A stretch of 64,000 bases of DNA from JAVVHH01 sp964657565. GTDB lineage: Bacteria > Pseudomonadota > Alphaproteobacteria > Acetobacterales > Acetobacteraceae. The notes under the pieces are model-generated. The model was not told the origin of the DNA. It did no database searches and saw nothing but the letters and a program-made list of their open reading frames with translations. Below, piece after piece: positions 9,368 through 17,491 of this stretch (position 1 is the first letter of the stretch; each line of letters opens with the position of its first letter). A program made the translations under genes and the position numbers. Location of the stretch: contig CAZZVQ010000006.1 in NCBI GenBank assembly GCA_964657565.1, positions 1 through 64,000 on the forward strand, read 5' to 3'.

Positions 9368-10111
9368 ATGTCATCGACCGAGGAACCGGCGCTATCGGTG
9401 GTCGGGCTGAGCCACCGGTTCGGCCAGCGCACGGTGCTCGATGGCGTGGCGTTCAGCGTCCGGCGCGGCAGCTTCACCGTGCTGCTCGGCCCCAATGGGG
9501 CGGGCAAAACCACGTTGTTCGCGCTGATCACCCGCCTGTATCACGCCGCCGCCGGGCGCATCGCGGTGTTCGGGCGCGACTTCCGCGAGCAGCCGCAGGC
9601 GGCGCTGGCGCGCATGGGGGTGGTGTTCCAGCAGCCGACGCTCGACCTGGACCTGACCGTCGAGCAGAACCTGCGCTACCATGCGGCGCTGCACGGCATC
9701 GCGGCCGCCACCGCGGCGCCCCGGATCGCGGCCGAACTGGAGCGGGTCGGCCTGCTCGACCGCCGGCGCGACCGCGTGCGGCAGCTGTCGGGCGGGCAGC
9801 GCCGCCGGGTCGAGCTGGCGCGGGCGCTGGTGCACGAGCCGGCGCTGCTGCTGCTGGACGAGCCGACCGCCGGGCTCGATTTCGAGAGCCGCCGTTTTCT
9901 GCTCGGCCACGTGCGCCAACTCTGTGCCGAGCGCGGATTGGCGGTGCTGTGGGCCACGCATCTGATCGAGGAGGCGGCCGACGACGCCGACCTGGTCGTG
10001 CTCCGCGCCGGCAAGATCGTGGGGCAGGGCAGGGTGGCGGACGTCGTCGCCGGGGCCGGGGCGGCGGGGCTGCAGGACGCGTTCGAGCGGCTGCTGCGGG
10101 AGGCGGCATGA
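9368..10111 (+). CDS. ABC transporter ATP-binding protein of the PQQ-dependent alcohol dehydrogenase system
   Basis: A 247-residue ABC ATPase of the ABC-2 exporter class. Walker A GPNGAGKTT is at residues 41-49, the signature LSGGQRRR and Walker B LLLLDEPTAGLD follow, and the H-loop is in WATHLIEEA. Exporter ATPases of this subtype are a recognised companion of PQQ-alcohol dehydrogenase loci in proteobacteria, where the pair is thought to move an alcohol-derived or cofactor-related compound; the cargo is not known. The stop codon overlaps the permease start as ATGA, so the two are translationally coupled. GGGGAAGGGGAACG precedes the ATG. Confidence 0.88.
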   Translation: MSSTEEPALSVVGLSHRFGQRTVLDGVAFSVRRGSFTVLLGPNGAGKTTLFALITRLYHAAAGRIAVFGRDFREQPQAALARMGVVFQQPTLDLDLTVEQNLRYHAALHGIAAATAAPRIAAELERVGLLDRRRDRVRQLSGGQRRRVELARALVHEPALLLLDEPTAGLDFESRRFLLGHVRQLCAERGLAVLWATHLIEEAADDADLVVLRAGKIVGQGRVADVVAGAGAAGLQDAFERLLREAA

Positions 10112-10914
10112 CGGCTGCCCAATATAGCCGCTGCATGGGCGGCATCGTCGGGCGGGAGACGCTGCGCTGGGTGCATCAGCGCGGCCGGTTCATCTCGGCG
10201 CTGGTGCGGCCGCTAGTGTGGTTGGCGATCTTCGCGGCCGGGTTCCGCTTCGTGCTCGGCGTGTCGATCATCCCGCCGTACGACACCTATATCCCGTACG
10301 AGGTCTACATCGCGCCCGGGCTGATCGCGATGATCCAACTGTTCAACGGCATGCAGAGCTCGCTCTCGATGGTCTACGACCGCGAGATGGGCAGCATGAA
10401 GACGCTCATGGTCAGCCCGTTCCCACGCTGGTACCTGCTGCTGTGCAAGCTCCTGGCCGGCGTCGCGGTGTCGGTGGTGCAGGCCTATATGTTCCTCGCG
10501 ATCGCCTGGTTTTGGGAGATCGAGCCGCCGCCGCTCGGCTACCTGACGGTGCTGCCGGCGCTGGTGCTGTCGGGGCTGATGCTGGGGGCGCTCGGGCTGG
10601 TGCTGTCGTCCTTCGTGCGCCAGCTCGAAAATTTCGCGGGCGTCATGAATTTCGTGATCTTCCCGATGTTCTTCGCCTCCTCCGCGCTCTACCCGCTATG
10701 GCGGGTCAAGGAGTCGAGCGCGGTGCTGTGGTGGGTGTGCCAGCTCAACCCGTTCACCTCGGCGACCGAGCTGATCCGCTTCGCCCTCTACACGACGGTC
10801 GAACCGGTCTCCTTGCTCGTGGTCGCCGGCTGCACGCTGCTGTTCATGGCGCTGGCGGTGATCGGCTACGACCCGGGGCGTGGTTTCATGGCCCGGCGTG
10901 GGGGAGGCGACTAA
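10108..10914 (+). CDS. ABC-2 type transporter permease of the PQQ-dependent alcohol dehydrogenase system
   Basis: A 268-residue membrane protein with six predicted helices in ABC-2 arrangement (for example LVWLAIFAAGFRFVLGV, then YIAPGLIAMIQLFNGM, and a C-terminal SLLVVAGCTLLFMALAV). The YDREMGSMKTLMVSP loop between helices 2 and 3 is typical of ABC-2 permeases and contacts the ATPase. The ATG at 10108 overlaps the ATPase stop, so the frame before it is not used. Its last four bases overlap the stop of the convergent beta-propeller gene. Its partner and position identify it as the permease found with PQQ alcohol oxidation loci. Confidence 0.88.
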   Translation: MTAAQYSRCMGGIVGRETLRWVHQRGRFISALVRPLVWLAIFAAGFRFVLGVSIIPPYDTYIPYEVYIAPGLIAMIQLFNGMQSSLSMVYDREMGSMKTLMVSPFPRWYLLLCKLLAGVAVSVVQAYMFLAIAWFWEIEPPPLGYLTVLPALVLSGLMLGALGLVLSSFVRQLENFAGVMNFVIFPMFFASSALYPLWRVKESSAVLWWVCQLNPFTSATELIRFALYTTVEPVSLLVVAGCTLLFMALAVIGYDPGRGFMARRGGGD

Positions 10915-11867
10915 GGCGCGACCACCACGCCCCAGGGCAACTGCCCGACCGGCACGGAGCGCACCACCTTGAGGCTATCGACGTCGATCACCGACATGTC
11001 GTTGGTCACGCCGTTGGCCGTGTAGATCCGGTGGCCATCCAGCGAGAACGCCAGGTTCCATACGCGCTGGCCCACCAGCAGATAGCGCAGCACCCGGTAC
11101 GTCTTGGCGTCGATCACCGCGACCCGGTTCGCCGGCCCCAACGCCACATAGGCGCGGCTGCGGTCCGGCGCGATGACGATGCCGACCGGCTGGATGCCCT
11201 CGCCCGGCACGCCCGGGACCGCGAACTCGATCGTGTGCGTCACCTTGCGCGTCGCCGGGTCGATTACGCTGACGCTGCCGCCCACCTCCGACGACACCCA
11301 GACCTCCTGCCCATCCGCGGTGAACCGCGCCGAGCGCGGGCGCGAGCCAACCAGGACGTTGCCGACGATCTCCTTGCTGGCAATCGAGATGAAATGGGCC
11401 ATGCTCGTCGTCTCCGACGTGTTGACCAGCATGGTCCCGTCCGGGCTGACCGCCATGCCTTCCGGCTCGACGCCGACCGGGATCTCGGTGGTGACCTTGC
11501 CGGAGGCGACGTCGATCACCGAGACCTTGTTGTCGTTCTCGTTGGACGCGTAGATCGTCGCCCCGTCCGGGCTCAGCGCCAGCAGCTCCGGGTCTGGTCC
11601 GCTGTCGAGCACGCGGGCCACTTTGAGCGTCTCGAGGTCGAGCGCCTCGATATGGTCGCTGTCGCTGGTGCAGATGAACAACGTCTTGCCGTCCTTGGAC
11701 AGCACGATCCCGCGGGGGCGCTCGCCCACCGGGACCGTGGCGACGATCTTCAGCGACTCCGCATCGAGCACGGTGATGGTGTCGTCCTTCTCGTTGGACA
11801 GCAGCACGCGCTCCGCCCAGGCGGGCGCGGCGGCGAGCAGGAGCAGAACCAGAACTACTCGTGACAT
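10911..11867 (-). CDS. PQQ-dependent catabolism-associated YVTN beta-propeller protein
   Basis: A 318-residue periplasmic protein with signal peptide VVLVLLLLAAAPAWA (cleavage near residue 18). The mature part is seven repeats of about 42 residues of the YVTN type, with recurring patterns such as ITVLDAESLKIVATVPVGERPRGIVLSKDG and VSVIDVASGKVTTEIPVGVEPEGMAVSPDG. This family is a marker of PQQ alcohol dehydrogenase loci. A scaffold or substrate-handling role in the periplasm is commonly assumed but not proven. The ATG at 11865-11867 overlaps the end of the upstream binding-protein gene by 13 bases, so the two are one unit. Confidence 0.9.
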   Translation of the reverse strand: MSRVVLVLLLLAAAPAWAERVLLSNEKDDTITVLDAESLKIVATVPVGERPRGIVLSKDGKTLFICTSDSDHIEALDLETLKVARVLDSGPDPELLALSPDGATIYASNENDNKVSVIDVASGKVTTEIPVGVEPEGMAVSPDGTMLVNTSETTSMAHFISIASKEIVGNVLVGSRPRSARFTADGQEVWVSSEVGGSVSVIDPATRKVTHTIEFAVPGVPGEGIQPVGIVIAPDRSRAYVALGPANRVAVIDAKTYRVLRYLLVGQRVWNLAFSLDGHRIYTANGVTNDMSVIDVDSLKVVRSVPVGQLPWGVVVAP

Positions 11868-13039
11868 GCGGTCTCCGGCTGGTCGATCCCGAGCGTGTCG
11901 AGCTCGGAGAATTGGTGCAGGTAGCCGGGTTGCGGGCTGACGCTGATCAGGCTGCGCGCATCGGCCAGCAGCACCGGCTGGCGGAGCTGCCCATCCCACG
12001 GGCGGAAGCTGAGCCGAGACCCCTTGAACGCCGCCAGTTCGAAGGTCGGCCCGCGCATGAAACTGATCAGCGTGGCCGGGTCGGCGCCGCCGCGGGTCGC
12101 CGCTTCGCCGACGGCGCGCACGGCCATCCAGGCGCCGTAGTCGCGCGGCGTCATCGGCCGGCCCGCCAGCTTCTGGAAGCGCGATTGCAGCTGCGTGCCG
12201 CCCCATTGCTCGAAGGCGCGCGCCCAGGCGGTGGGGACCATGCCCTGGGTTCCGGCGACCGGGCGCGGATCGGTGGTGCGGTACGACAAATCGTCGCCGA
12301 AATCGCCGGCGACGTCGGCCACGACCAGAACGTCGTAGCTCACCCCCTGGGTGAAGCGTGCGGCTTCGGCGGCGATGGAGACGTGGCCGGTGTCGGTCCG
12401 CTGCGCGCCGGGCTTGAACGCCCAGGGCTTGTCGGCGACGAGCCGGAGCTGGAACTTGCGCGCGCTGCGGCGGAACGCGTCGGCCAACGCCTTGTCGGCC
12501 TCGGACGGCCCCGTCACCAGCAGGATGTCGCGCCAGCGTTTGACCGCAAGATACTGCATCAGCGCATCCGCCCGCATGGCCGCACTCGGCAACAGATGCA
12601 GGATGGTCTTGCGGCAGTCGGCGCCGCGCAGCCGGTCGTCGTCGTCGGTCGCGTCGAGCCACAGCGCGTCCTTCGCGCCCGGCAGGTCGGCGACCCGGAG
12701 CAGCAGGTCGGCCGGCAGGTCGGTGACGAACACGCGGCTGCCGCCGTCGAGCTTCTCGCGCGCCGCCGCCAGGATGGCGGCGGGCTCCTTGGAAAGCGTC
12801 TCCGACATGACGAAGTTTTGACCGGTGAAGGCCGCGGTGGTCTGGTCGTCGGCCAGGCCCAGCCGGGCGCCGAGCAGGCCTTCATCGACCGGCGCCGGGT
12901 CGAGGGTGGTGGCGGCCTGCGGCTTCTGCGGCAGCAGGCCGAGATAGGCGATCGGCACCGTCACCGTCTCGGCGGCCCGGGCCGTCCCGATCGCCGCCCA
13001 TGCTGCGACCAGCAACGTGGCCGTGAGTGCGAAACGCAT
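11855..13039 (-). CDS. ABC-type substrate-binding protein of the PQQ-dependent alcohol dehydrogenase system
   Basis: A 394-residue secreted protein (signal ALTATLLVAAWAAIGTARA) with a two-lobed type I periplasmic-binding fold related to branched-chain amino acid receptors. It belongs to the binding-protein family restricted to PQQ alcohol dehydrogenase loci. The hallmark stretch LWLDATDDDDRLRGADCR and the following HLLPS are present. The ATG at 13037-13039 has GGGAGG five bases upstream; the longer open frame before it is arginine-rich shadow sequence. It is paired with the beta-propeller gene, while the exporter-type ATPase and permease are convergent. A binding protein alongside an exporter pair is a known oddity of these loci. 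The ligand is unknown. Confidence 0.87.
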   Translation of the reverse strand: MRFALTATLLVAAWAAIGTARAAETVTVPIAYLGLLPQKPQAATTLDPAPVDEGLLGARLGLADDQTTAAFTGQNFVMSETLSKEPAAILAAAREKLDGGSRVFVTDLPADLLLRVADLPGAKDALWLDATDDDDRLRGADCRKTILHLLPSAAMRADALMQYLAVKRWRDILLVTGPSEADKALADAFRRSARKFQLRLVADKPWAFKPGAQRTDTGHVSIAAEAARFTQGVSYDVLVVADVAGDFGDDLSYRTTDPRPVAGTQGMVPTAWARAFEQWGGTQLQSRFQKLAGRPMTPRDYGAWMAVRAVGEAATRGGADPATLISFMRGPTFELAAFKGSRLSFRPWDGQLRQPVLLADARSLISVSPQPGYLHQFSELDTLGIDQPETACHE

Positions 13040-13074
13040 TGCGTCCTCCCGTCTCCCGCCCGTCCGGCGGGTCT

Positions 13075-13755
13075 TTATTCGTGTGCGACCGTCTGCAGAG
13101 CCGCGCGGTTGAGCCGGGCGAGCAAGCAGGTCGCCGCCTCCGCGATGTGTTGCCGGCTGAGCCGCTCCGCCCGCGCGGCGTCGCCTGCCACGACGGCCTC
13201 GATGATCGCCTCGTGCTGATCCCAGATCCGGTCGGGCATGTCGCTGCCGGCCAGCACTTCGCCCATGATCCGGCACATGTGCAGCCAATGCGGCTGTGTC
13301 GTCTGCTCGATCATCGGATTGCCGGACAACATGTAGAGGAGACGGTGGAACTCGAGATCGGCCTTGACCATCCGCGGCACCGACCCGGCCGCCACCGCCG
13401 CCCGCCCGGCCGCCACGATCTGCGCCGCCGGTTTCTTGGCCCGCTCACCCCCGTGCTCGGCCGACAGCCGCGCGGCCAATCCCTCGATCACCCCACGGAT
13501 CTCATAGACCTGCCGGGCCGTCTCGGCGTCGACGGTCGCGACCACCAGGCCTCGCCCGACCGCGCCGGTCACCAAACCGTCATTGCGCAGCAAGAGCAAG
13601 GCCTGCTGCACCGGCTGGCGCGAGACGCCGAGCTTGGTGGCGAGTTCGTCTTGGATCAGGCGTTCGTTCGGCCGGAGCTTGCCGTCGGTGATGGCGGCCA
13701 GCAGCTCGTCATAGACCTGGGCAACCAGCGTTGGTTGCGTGCTCAACATCCGCAT
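13075..13755 (-). CDS. GntR family (FCD-type) transcriptional regulator
   Basis: A regulator of about 226 residues. The N-terminal winged helix-turn-helix is clear (VYDELLAAITDGKLRPNERLIQDELATKLGVSRQPVQQALLLLRNDGLV). The all-helical FCD ligand domain follows, with its metal-site pattern: an Asp in KADLEFHRLL, the histidine of FHRLL, and a later histidine in WDQHEAIIEAVVAGD. FCD regulators usually answer to small organic acids. The start is uncertain: ATGs at 13753-13755, 13747-13749 and 13816-13818 are possible and none has a good Shine-Dalgarno sequence; I favour 13755. It lies 35 bases downstream of nothing on its own strand and is divergent from the quinoprotein operon, so it is the best local candidate for control of that operon and perhaps of the binding-protein genes after it. 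Confidence 0.85.
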   Translation of the reverse strand: MRMLSTQPTLVAQVYDELLAAITDGKLRPNERLIQDELATKLGVSRQPVQQALLLLRNDGLVTGAVGRGLVVATVDAETARQVYEIRGVIEGLAARLSAEHGGERAKKPAAQIVAAGRAAVAAGSVPRMVKADLEFHRLLYMLSGNPMIEQTTQPHWLHMCRIMGEVLAGSDMPDRIWDQHEAIIEAVVAGDAARAERLSRQHIAEAATCLLARLNRAALQTVAHE

Positions 13756-14060
13756 GACGGGAGGCTGGCACGGCTGGGCCGGGTGCGACAAGACGCTCGG
13801 TATTCCGAATGCAGTCATTGACGACGCGCCGTAGCGTAGGCAATCTTTGCGGCAGAGCGCGAAACGTGGGCGAACCCGTTCGGCGAGGAGGAGCACAAGG
13901 CAGTCCGACACAAGTCGCGTCGAATTTTTGACACCGAATGTCCGGCCACGTCATGACAGTAACCACAACCGAAGAGCCTTGCATTTTCGGTCGAATCAGC
14001 CGTTGATCATGCTGTTTCTGTCGCTTTATCAATGAACCGGTAATATAGCGGAGGATCCCG
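13756..14060. promoter_or_regulatory. Divergent control region between gntR-type regulator and quinoprotein dehydrogenase
   Basis: This 305-base gap is AT-richer than its surroundings, with runs such as GAATTTTTGACACC near 13922. A plausible sigma-70 promoter for the dehydrogenase is TTGATC (14003-14008), 17 bases, then TTATCA (14026-14031). A GGAGGA ribosome binding site at 14050-14055 lies five bases before the ATG. If the regulator starts further upstream (13818 or 13911), part of this gap is coding. I could not pick out a convincing FCD-regulator palindrome by eye. Confidence 0.5.
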
Positions 14061-15836
14061 ATGTCTCTCAAGCAGCACTCGCTGAAGCGTATGCGTCTCC
14101 TCGCTGGTGTCGCAGCGTTTTCGCTGTTGGCCGCCGCACCCGTCCGCGCCGCCGACGATGTCACGCCCGACCGCCTGCTGAAGGCGCAGCAGGAGCAGGG
14201 CAACTGGCTCCTGCATCACAAGGACTATTCCGCCCATCGCTTCTCCGAGTTGAACCAGATCAACAAGGACAACGTGAAGAACCTCCACGTCGCCTTCACC
14301 ATGGCGCTCGGCGGCGTCGAGGGCGGCGGCATCTGGACCCATGGCGGGCTGGAAGCCACCCCGCTGGCCGAAAACGGCTTCCTGTTCTTCACCGATGGCT
14401 GGGGCTCCGTCTACAAGGTCGACGCCCATGGCGGCAGGGGCAAGCTGGTCTGGAAGATGGATCCCAAGACCGACCATGACTGGGCCGGTGCCGTCGCCTG
14501 CTGCGGCGTCGACAACCGCGGCGTCGCGCTGTGGAACAACATGGTCATCTCGCACACGCTCGATGGCCGCCTGATCGCCACCGACAAGGAGACCGGTAAG
14601 GTCGCCTGGCAGCGCCAGGTCGCCGATCCCGACAAGGGCGAGGCCGTCACCGGCGCACCGCTGGTCGTCAAGGACCTCGCCATCACCGGCGTCGCCGGCG
14701 GCGAATACGGCATCCGCGGCTGGCTCGCCGCGACCGACCTCAAGACGCAGAAGGAAGTCTGGCGCACCTACACCATCCCCGAGGGCGAAGACGCGATCGC
14801 GAGCTGGGGCGGGCCGAACAACGCGGCGGCCTCCGGCGGCGGTCCAACCTGGGTGACCGGCAGCTACGACCCGTCCACCAACACGCTGTTCTGGGGCACC
14901 GGCAACCCGGGCCCGGACTGGAACAACCAGTATCGCCCCGGCGACAACCTCTACACCGACAGCACCCTGGCGCTGGATCTCGATACCGGCAAGATGAAGT
15001 GGCACTTCCAGCATACGCCGAACGACCCGTTCGACTATGACAGCGTGGCCGAGAACGTGCTGGTCGACGTGCCCGGCGCCAACGGCGGCGCGCCCCGCAA
15101 GCTGACCCTGGAAGCCGACCGCAACGGCATCGCCTACGCCGTGGACCGCGACACCGGCAAGTTCGCCTGGGCCGTTCCGTTCGTCAAACAACTGACCTGG
15201 ACGGCCGGCGTCGACCCGGTCACCGGCAAGCCGAAGGAATACGACCCGAAGAAGCCGGTCCAGATCTACAACGTCAGCGCGACGCCCAACGAGCAGAACC
15301 CGGTCTCGGTGATCTGCCCGGGCAACATGGGCGGCAAGAACTGGCCGCCGACCGCGTTCAACCCGGTGACCAATACCTGGTACATCCCGGTCATCGAGAG
15401 CTGCAACAAGATCACCGTCAAGGCCGAGACCGGCCAGAACAAGCCGCGGGACTGGTTCACCGGTGGCGGCCCGAGCGCAGCCCAGCGCATCACCGGCAGC
15501 GTCACGGCCATCGACGCGGCGACCGGGAAGGTCACCGGCAAGCACGAGACGACATACCCGATGCTGGGCGGCTTGCTCGCCACGCCGGACCTGGTGTTCG
15601 CGGGCGCGCCAGACGGCGAGATGTTCGCGCTCGATGCCAAGACGCTGGAGAAACTCTGGTCGTTCCCGACCGGCGGCGGATTGAACGCGCCGCCGATGAC
15701 CTTCACGGTCGACGGCAAGCAATACGTCGCCGTGCTGGTGGGACTGGGCGGCGCCTGGGACAAGTGGTTCATCGACTCCACCCCGGAGTTGAAGACCACC
15801 GAGCCCGGGTCGATGCTCTACGTCTTCGCTCTCTGA
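14061..15836 (+). CDS. PQQ-dependent methanol/ethanol-type alcohol dehydrogenase with lanthanide-type ligand set
   Basis: A 591-residue periplasmic quinoprotein (signal to about residue 30, VRAADD) with the eight-bladed propeller of the methanol/ethanol dehydrogenase family. The vicinal disulfide that stacks on PQQ is C147-C148 in VACCGVDNRG. Metal ligands are E215 (GGEYG) and N282 (GTGNPGPD); the catalytic aspartate is D306 in LALDLDTG. Two residues later is D308. In characterised enzymes of this family an Asp at +2 marks lanthanide-dependent forms (XoxF, ExaF, PedH), while calcium enzymes have a small residue there. The protein lacks a fused cytochrome domain. It heads an operon with a cytochrome c gene. 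It is shorter than the 600-residue norm but complete. Confidence 0.92.
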   Translation: MSLKQHSLKRMRLLAGVAAFSLLAAAPVRAADDVTPDRLLKAQQEQGNWLLHHKDYSAHRFSELNQINKDNVKNLHVAFTMALGGVEGGGIWTHGGLEATPLAENGFLFFTDGWGSVYKVDAHGGRGKLVWKMDPKTDHDWAGAVACCGVDNRGVALWNNMVISHTLDGRLIATDKETGKVAWQRQVADPDKGEAVTGAPLVVKDLAITGVAGGEYGIRGWLAATDLKTQKEVWRTYTIPEGEDAIASWGGPNNAAASGGGPTWVTGSYDPSTNTLFWGTGNPGPDWNNQYRPGDNLYTDSTLALDLDTGKMKWHFQHTPNDPFDYDSVAENVLVDVPGANGGAPRKLTLEADRNGIAYAVDRDTGKFAWAVPFVKQLTWTAGVDPVTGKPKEYDPKKPVQIYNVSATPNEQNPVSVICPGNMGGKNWPPTAFNPVTNTWYIPVIESCNKITVKAETGQNKPRDWFTGGGPSAAQRITGSVTAIDAATGKVTGKHETTYPMLGGLLATPDLVFAGAPDGEMFALDAKTLEKLWSFPTGGGLNAPPMTFTVDGKQYVAVLVGLGGAWDKWFIDSTPELKTTEPGSMLYVFAL

Positions 15837-15843
15837 CAAACCT

Positions 15844-15877
15844 GGCCCGGCCGGCGATTGCGGGCCGGGCCTGTTTT
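15844..15877 (+). terminator. Stem-loop terminator or attenuator between dehydrogenase and cytochrome c genes
   Basis: GGCCCGGCC (15844-15852) pairs perfectly with GGCCGGGCC (15863-15871) across a 10-base loop, followed two bases later by TTTT. The stop of the dehydrogenase is just upstream and the cytochrome c start is 12 bases downstream, so it probably lowers rather than abolishes downstream expression. Confidence 0.7.
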
Positions 15878-15888
15878 GGGACTGATCA

Positions 15889-16425
15889 ATGAAGCTTCGC
15901 CTTGTTGCCGCACTCCTGCTGCTCGCGGCCGTGCAGCCCGCCGCTGCACAACCCGCCGACCCGGCCGAGGCCGGCAAGGCGATCTACGAAAAGGCCAACT
16001 GCGTCGGGTGCCATAAATGGAGCGGCGTCGGCGGCGGAGGCTACGGTGGCGCCGCGCTCTCGCTACGGGCGACGGCGCTGGAAAAAGACCAGATCAAGGA
16101 AATCGTGACCTGCGGCCGCCCGACCACGGGGATGCCGCACTTCACCAACGATCCCTACAAGGACGGCAAGTGCTACGGCATGAGCAACGAGGACGTGAAG
16201 GAGATCATGCCGCCTGCCGCCAATGTGGTGCTGCGCGACCGTGAGATCGATGCGGTCGCCGACTACGTGGTCGCGAACATCAAGGGCAAGGGCGAGCCGA
16301 ATCTGGCCGATTGCGTCAGCTACTTTGGCGACACGTCGCGGGTGTGCGACATCTACCGCCCCAAGGCGGCCGGTGCCGTCGCCTCCCGCCATCCCATGCC
16401 GACGCCGGCCACGACCGGACAATGA
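15889..16425 (+). CDS. Periplasmic c-type cytochrome, likely electron acceptor of the quinoprotein dehydrogenase
   Basis: A 178-residue cytochrome c with signal peptide LRLVAALLLLAAVQPAAA. A single haem-attachment motif CVGCH lies about 20 residues into the mature protein, and the likely axial methionine is in GMPHFTNDPY or the later MPPAAN. Extra cysteines (TCGRP, KCYGM, DCVSYFG, RVCDIY) suggest disulfides outside the haem site. Single-haem cytochromes directly after XoxF- or PedH-like genes take electrons from PQQ, and the position supports the same role. The C-terminal 20 residues are a Pro/Thr/Ala-rich tail. The stop overlaps the next start as ATGA. Confidence 0.9.
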   Translation: MKLRLVAALLLLAAVQPAAAQPADPAEAGKAIYEKANCVGCHKWSGVGGGGYGGAALSLRATALEKDQIKEIVTCGRPTTGMPHFTNDPYKDGKCYGMSNEDVKEIMPPAANVVLRDREIDAVADYVVANIKGKGEPNLADCVSYFGDTSRVCDIYRPKAAGAVASRHPMPTPATTGQ

Positions 16426-17054
16426 AGCGGTCATCGATCCGGGCCGCCGTCCTGGCCGCGCTTTGCTCGTCGAGCCTCGCCGCCTACGCCAAGCCGCCGG
16501 TGGACAACGACCTGCGCACGTTGCGGGTCGGGATGCCGGCGGCGGCGCTGCCCGCCAGCGGCTACGCAGACCTGGCCTGCGCCGGCGGCGGGAAATCCTT
16601 GCAGAGCTGGCAGCAATGGCGCGACTGCCAGCCGAACGCGGCCGGCCTGCGGATCATCTCGTTCCGCTATGACGACACGCCGGAACACGACACGATCGTC
16701 GCCGGTCAGCCCGTGCGGCTGTCCCTCGGCATCCGCGACGACGGGATCGTGCAGGCGCTCACCATGCAGTCGGACCCGTCCGGGCGCGTGTTCCTGCGCA
16801 AGCGTGGCGTGCATTTCGGCGAGCGCGTGATGAACCATTACGGCGAGGATGGCTGGACCTGCAAGGACGGCGAGCCCGCTTCCGGCGAGGAGGCCGTGGG
16901 TAGCCTGTTCGTCCGGCAGCATTGCGAGAAGAGTTTCGGCGACCGCTTCCTGGTGGTCGACCGTGAATTGTTCCGCCGCACCGGCCAGTCGCAGGACAAG
17001 TTCACGAGCCAGACGATATTCACCGTCTCCCTGGTCAAACCGCATGACCCGTAG
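16422..17054 (+). CDS. Secreted protein of unknown function in the PQQ-alcohol oxidation operon
   Basis: A 210-residue protein with a signal peptide (SIRAAVLAALCSSSLAAYA). The start is fixed by the ATGA overlap with the cytochrome c stop; the open frame upstream is a shadow of that gene. The mature protein opens with DNDLRTLRVGMPAAALPASGYADLACAGGG and has further conserved-looking cysteines (WRDCQPNAAG, WTCKDGEPA, RQHCEKSFGD), four in total, so one or two disulfides are plausible. I recognise no characterised domain. Its coupling to both neighbours suggests a role in dehydrogenase or cytochrome maturation or in substrate or metal handling in the periplasm. That is inference from position. Confidence 0.75.
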   Translation: MKRSSIRAAVLAALCSSSLAAYAKPPVDNDLRTLRVGMPAAALPASGYADLACAGGGKSLQSWQQWRDCQPNAAGLRIISFRYDDTPEHDTIVAGQPVRLSLGIRDDGIVQALTMQSDPSGRVFLRKRGVHFGERVMNHYGEDGWTCKDGEPASGEEAVGSLFVRQHCEKSFGDRFLVVDRELFRRTGQSQDKFTSQTIFTVSLVKPHDP

Positions 17055-17481
17055 CGCCGCCGTTCTCGCCGTCCTGCTGGGAACCGCAGCCCCGGCGCTG
17101 GCCGCCGACCCGGCGCCCGCGGTCAAGGCCGCCTGGACGACCGCGGCCGAGAAGGGCACAGACACGAGCCTCTATATGACGGTCGAGAACGATGGCGCCG
17201 AAGACGCCATCATCCGGGTCCGCTGCGACGCGGCGAACTTCACCGAACTGCGCACCGTCGATCGCGGCGAGGGCTTCCCGTCCGCCCGGAGCGTCAAAGC
17301 CATTCCGATCGCCGCCCGGGGCGAGACGGTGCTGACGGCCGACGGCTTCAACGTCCGCCTCCTGCAACTCACCGGTAAGCTCGCCCCCGGCGACAGGTTC
17401 GACTGCGCGTTCAGCTTGCGCAGCGGCGCCCGGCAGAAGGTCGCCGTCACCGTCCGCGAAGCGGAAGCCAAGCCGGAGTGA
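17044..17481 (+). CDS. PCu(A)C-like periplasmic protein lacking the copper ligands
   Basis: A 145-residue secreted protein (signal SAAVLAVLLGTAAPALA) overlapping the preceding gene by 11 bases. The mature part has the layout of copper chaperone PCu(A)C: SLYMTVENDGAEDAIIRV, then NFTELRTVDR, then an AIPIAARGETVLTADG hairpin and VRLLQLTGKLAPGDRF. Canonical members carry ELH, a Met pair and HIM at the copper site. Here these read ELR, GFPSAR and NVR, so none of the usual His/Met ligands remains. It either binds another metal or ligand or has become structural. Its place as the last gene of a quinoprotein operon with a lanthanide signature makes another metal worth considering. Confidence 0.75.
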   Translation: MTRSAAVLAVLLGTAAPALAADPAPAVKAAWTTAAEKGTDTSLYMTVENDGAEDAIIRVRCDAANFTELRTVDRGEGFPSARSVKAIPIAARGETVLTADGFNVRLLQLTGKLAPGDRFDCAFSLRSGARQKVAVTVREAEAKPE

Positions 17482-17491
17482 CCAGCCGGCG

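Noticed and set aside
14007..15977. Long minus-strand open frame over the quinoprotein dehydrogenase
   Set aside because: No conserved domain and a Val/Gly/Ala/Arg-rich composition; the plus-strand gene has all catalytic motifs.
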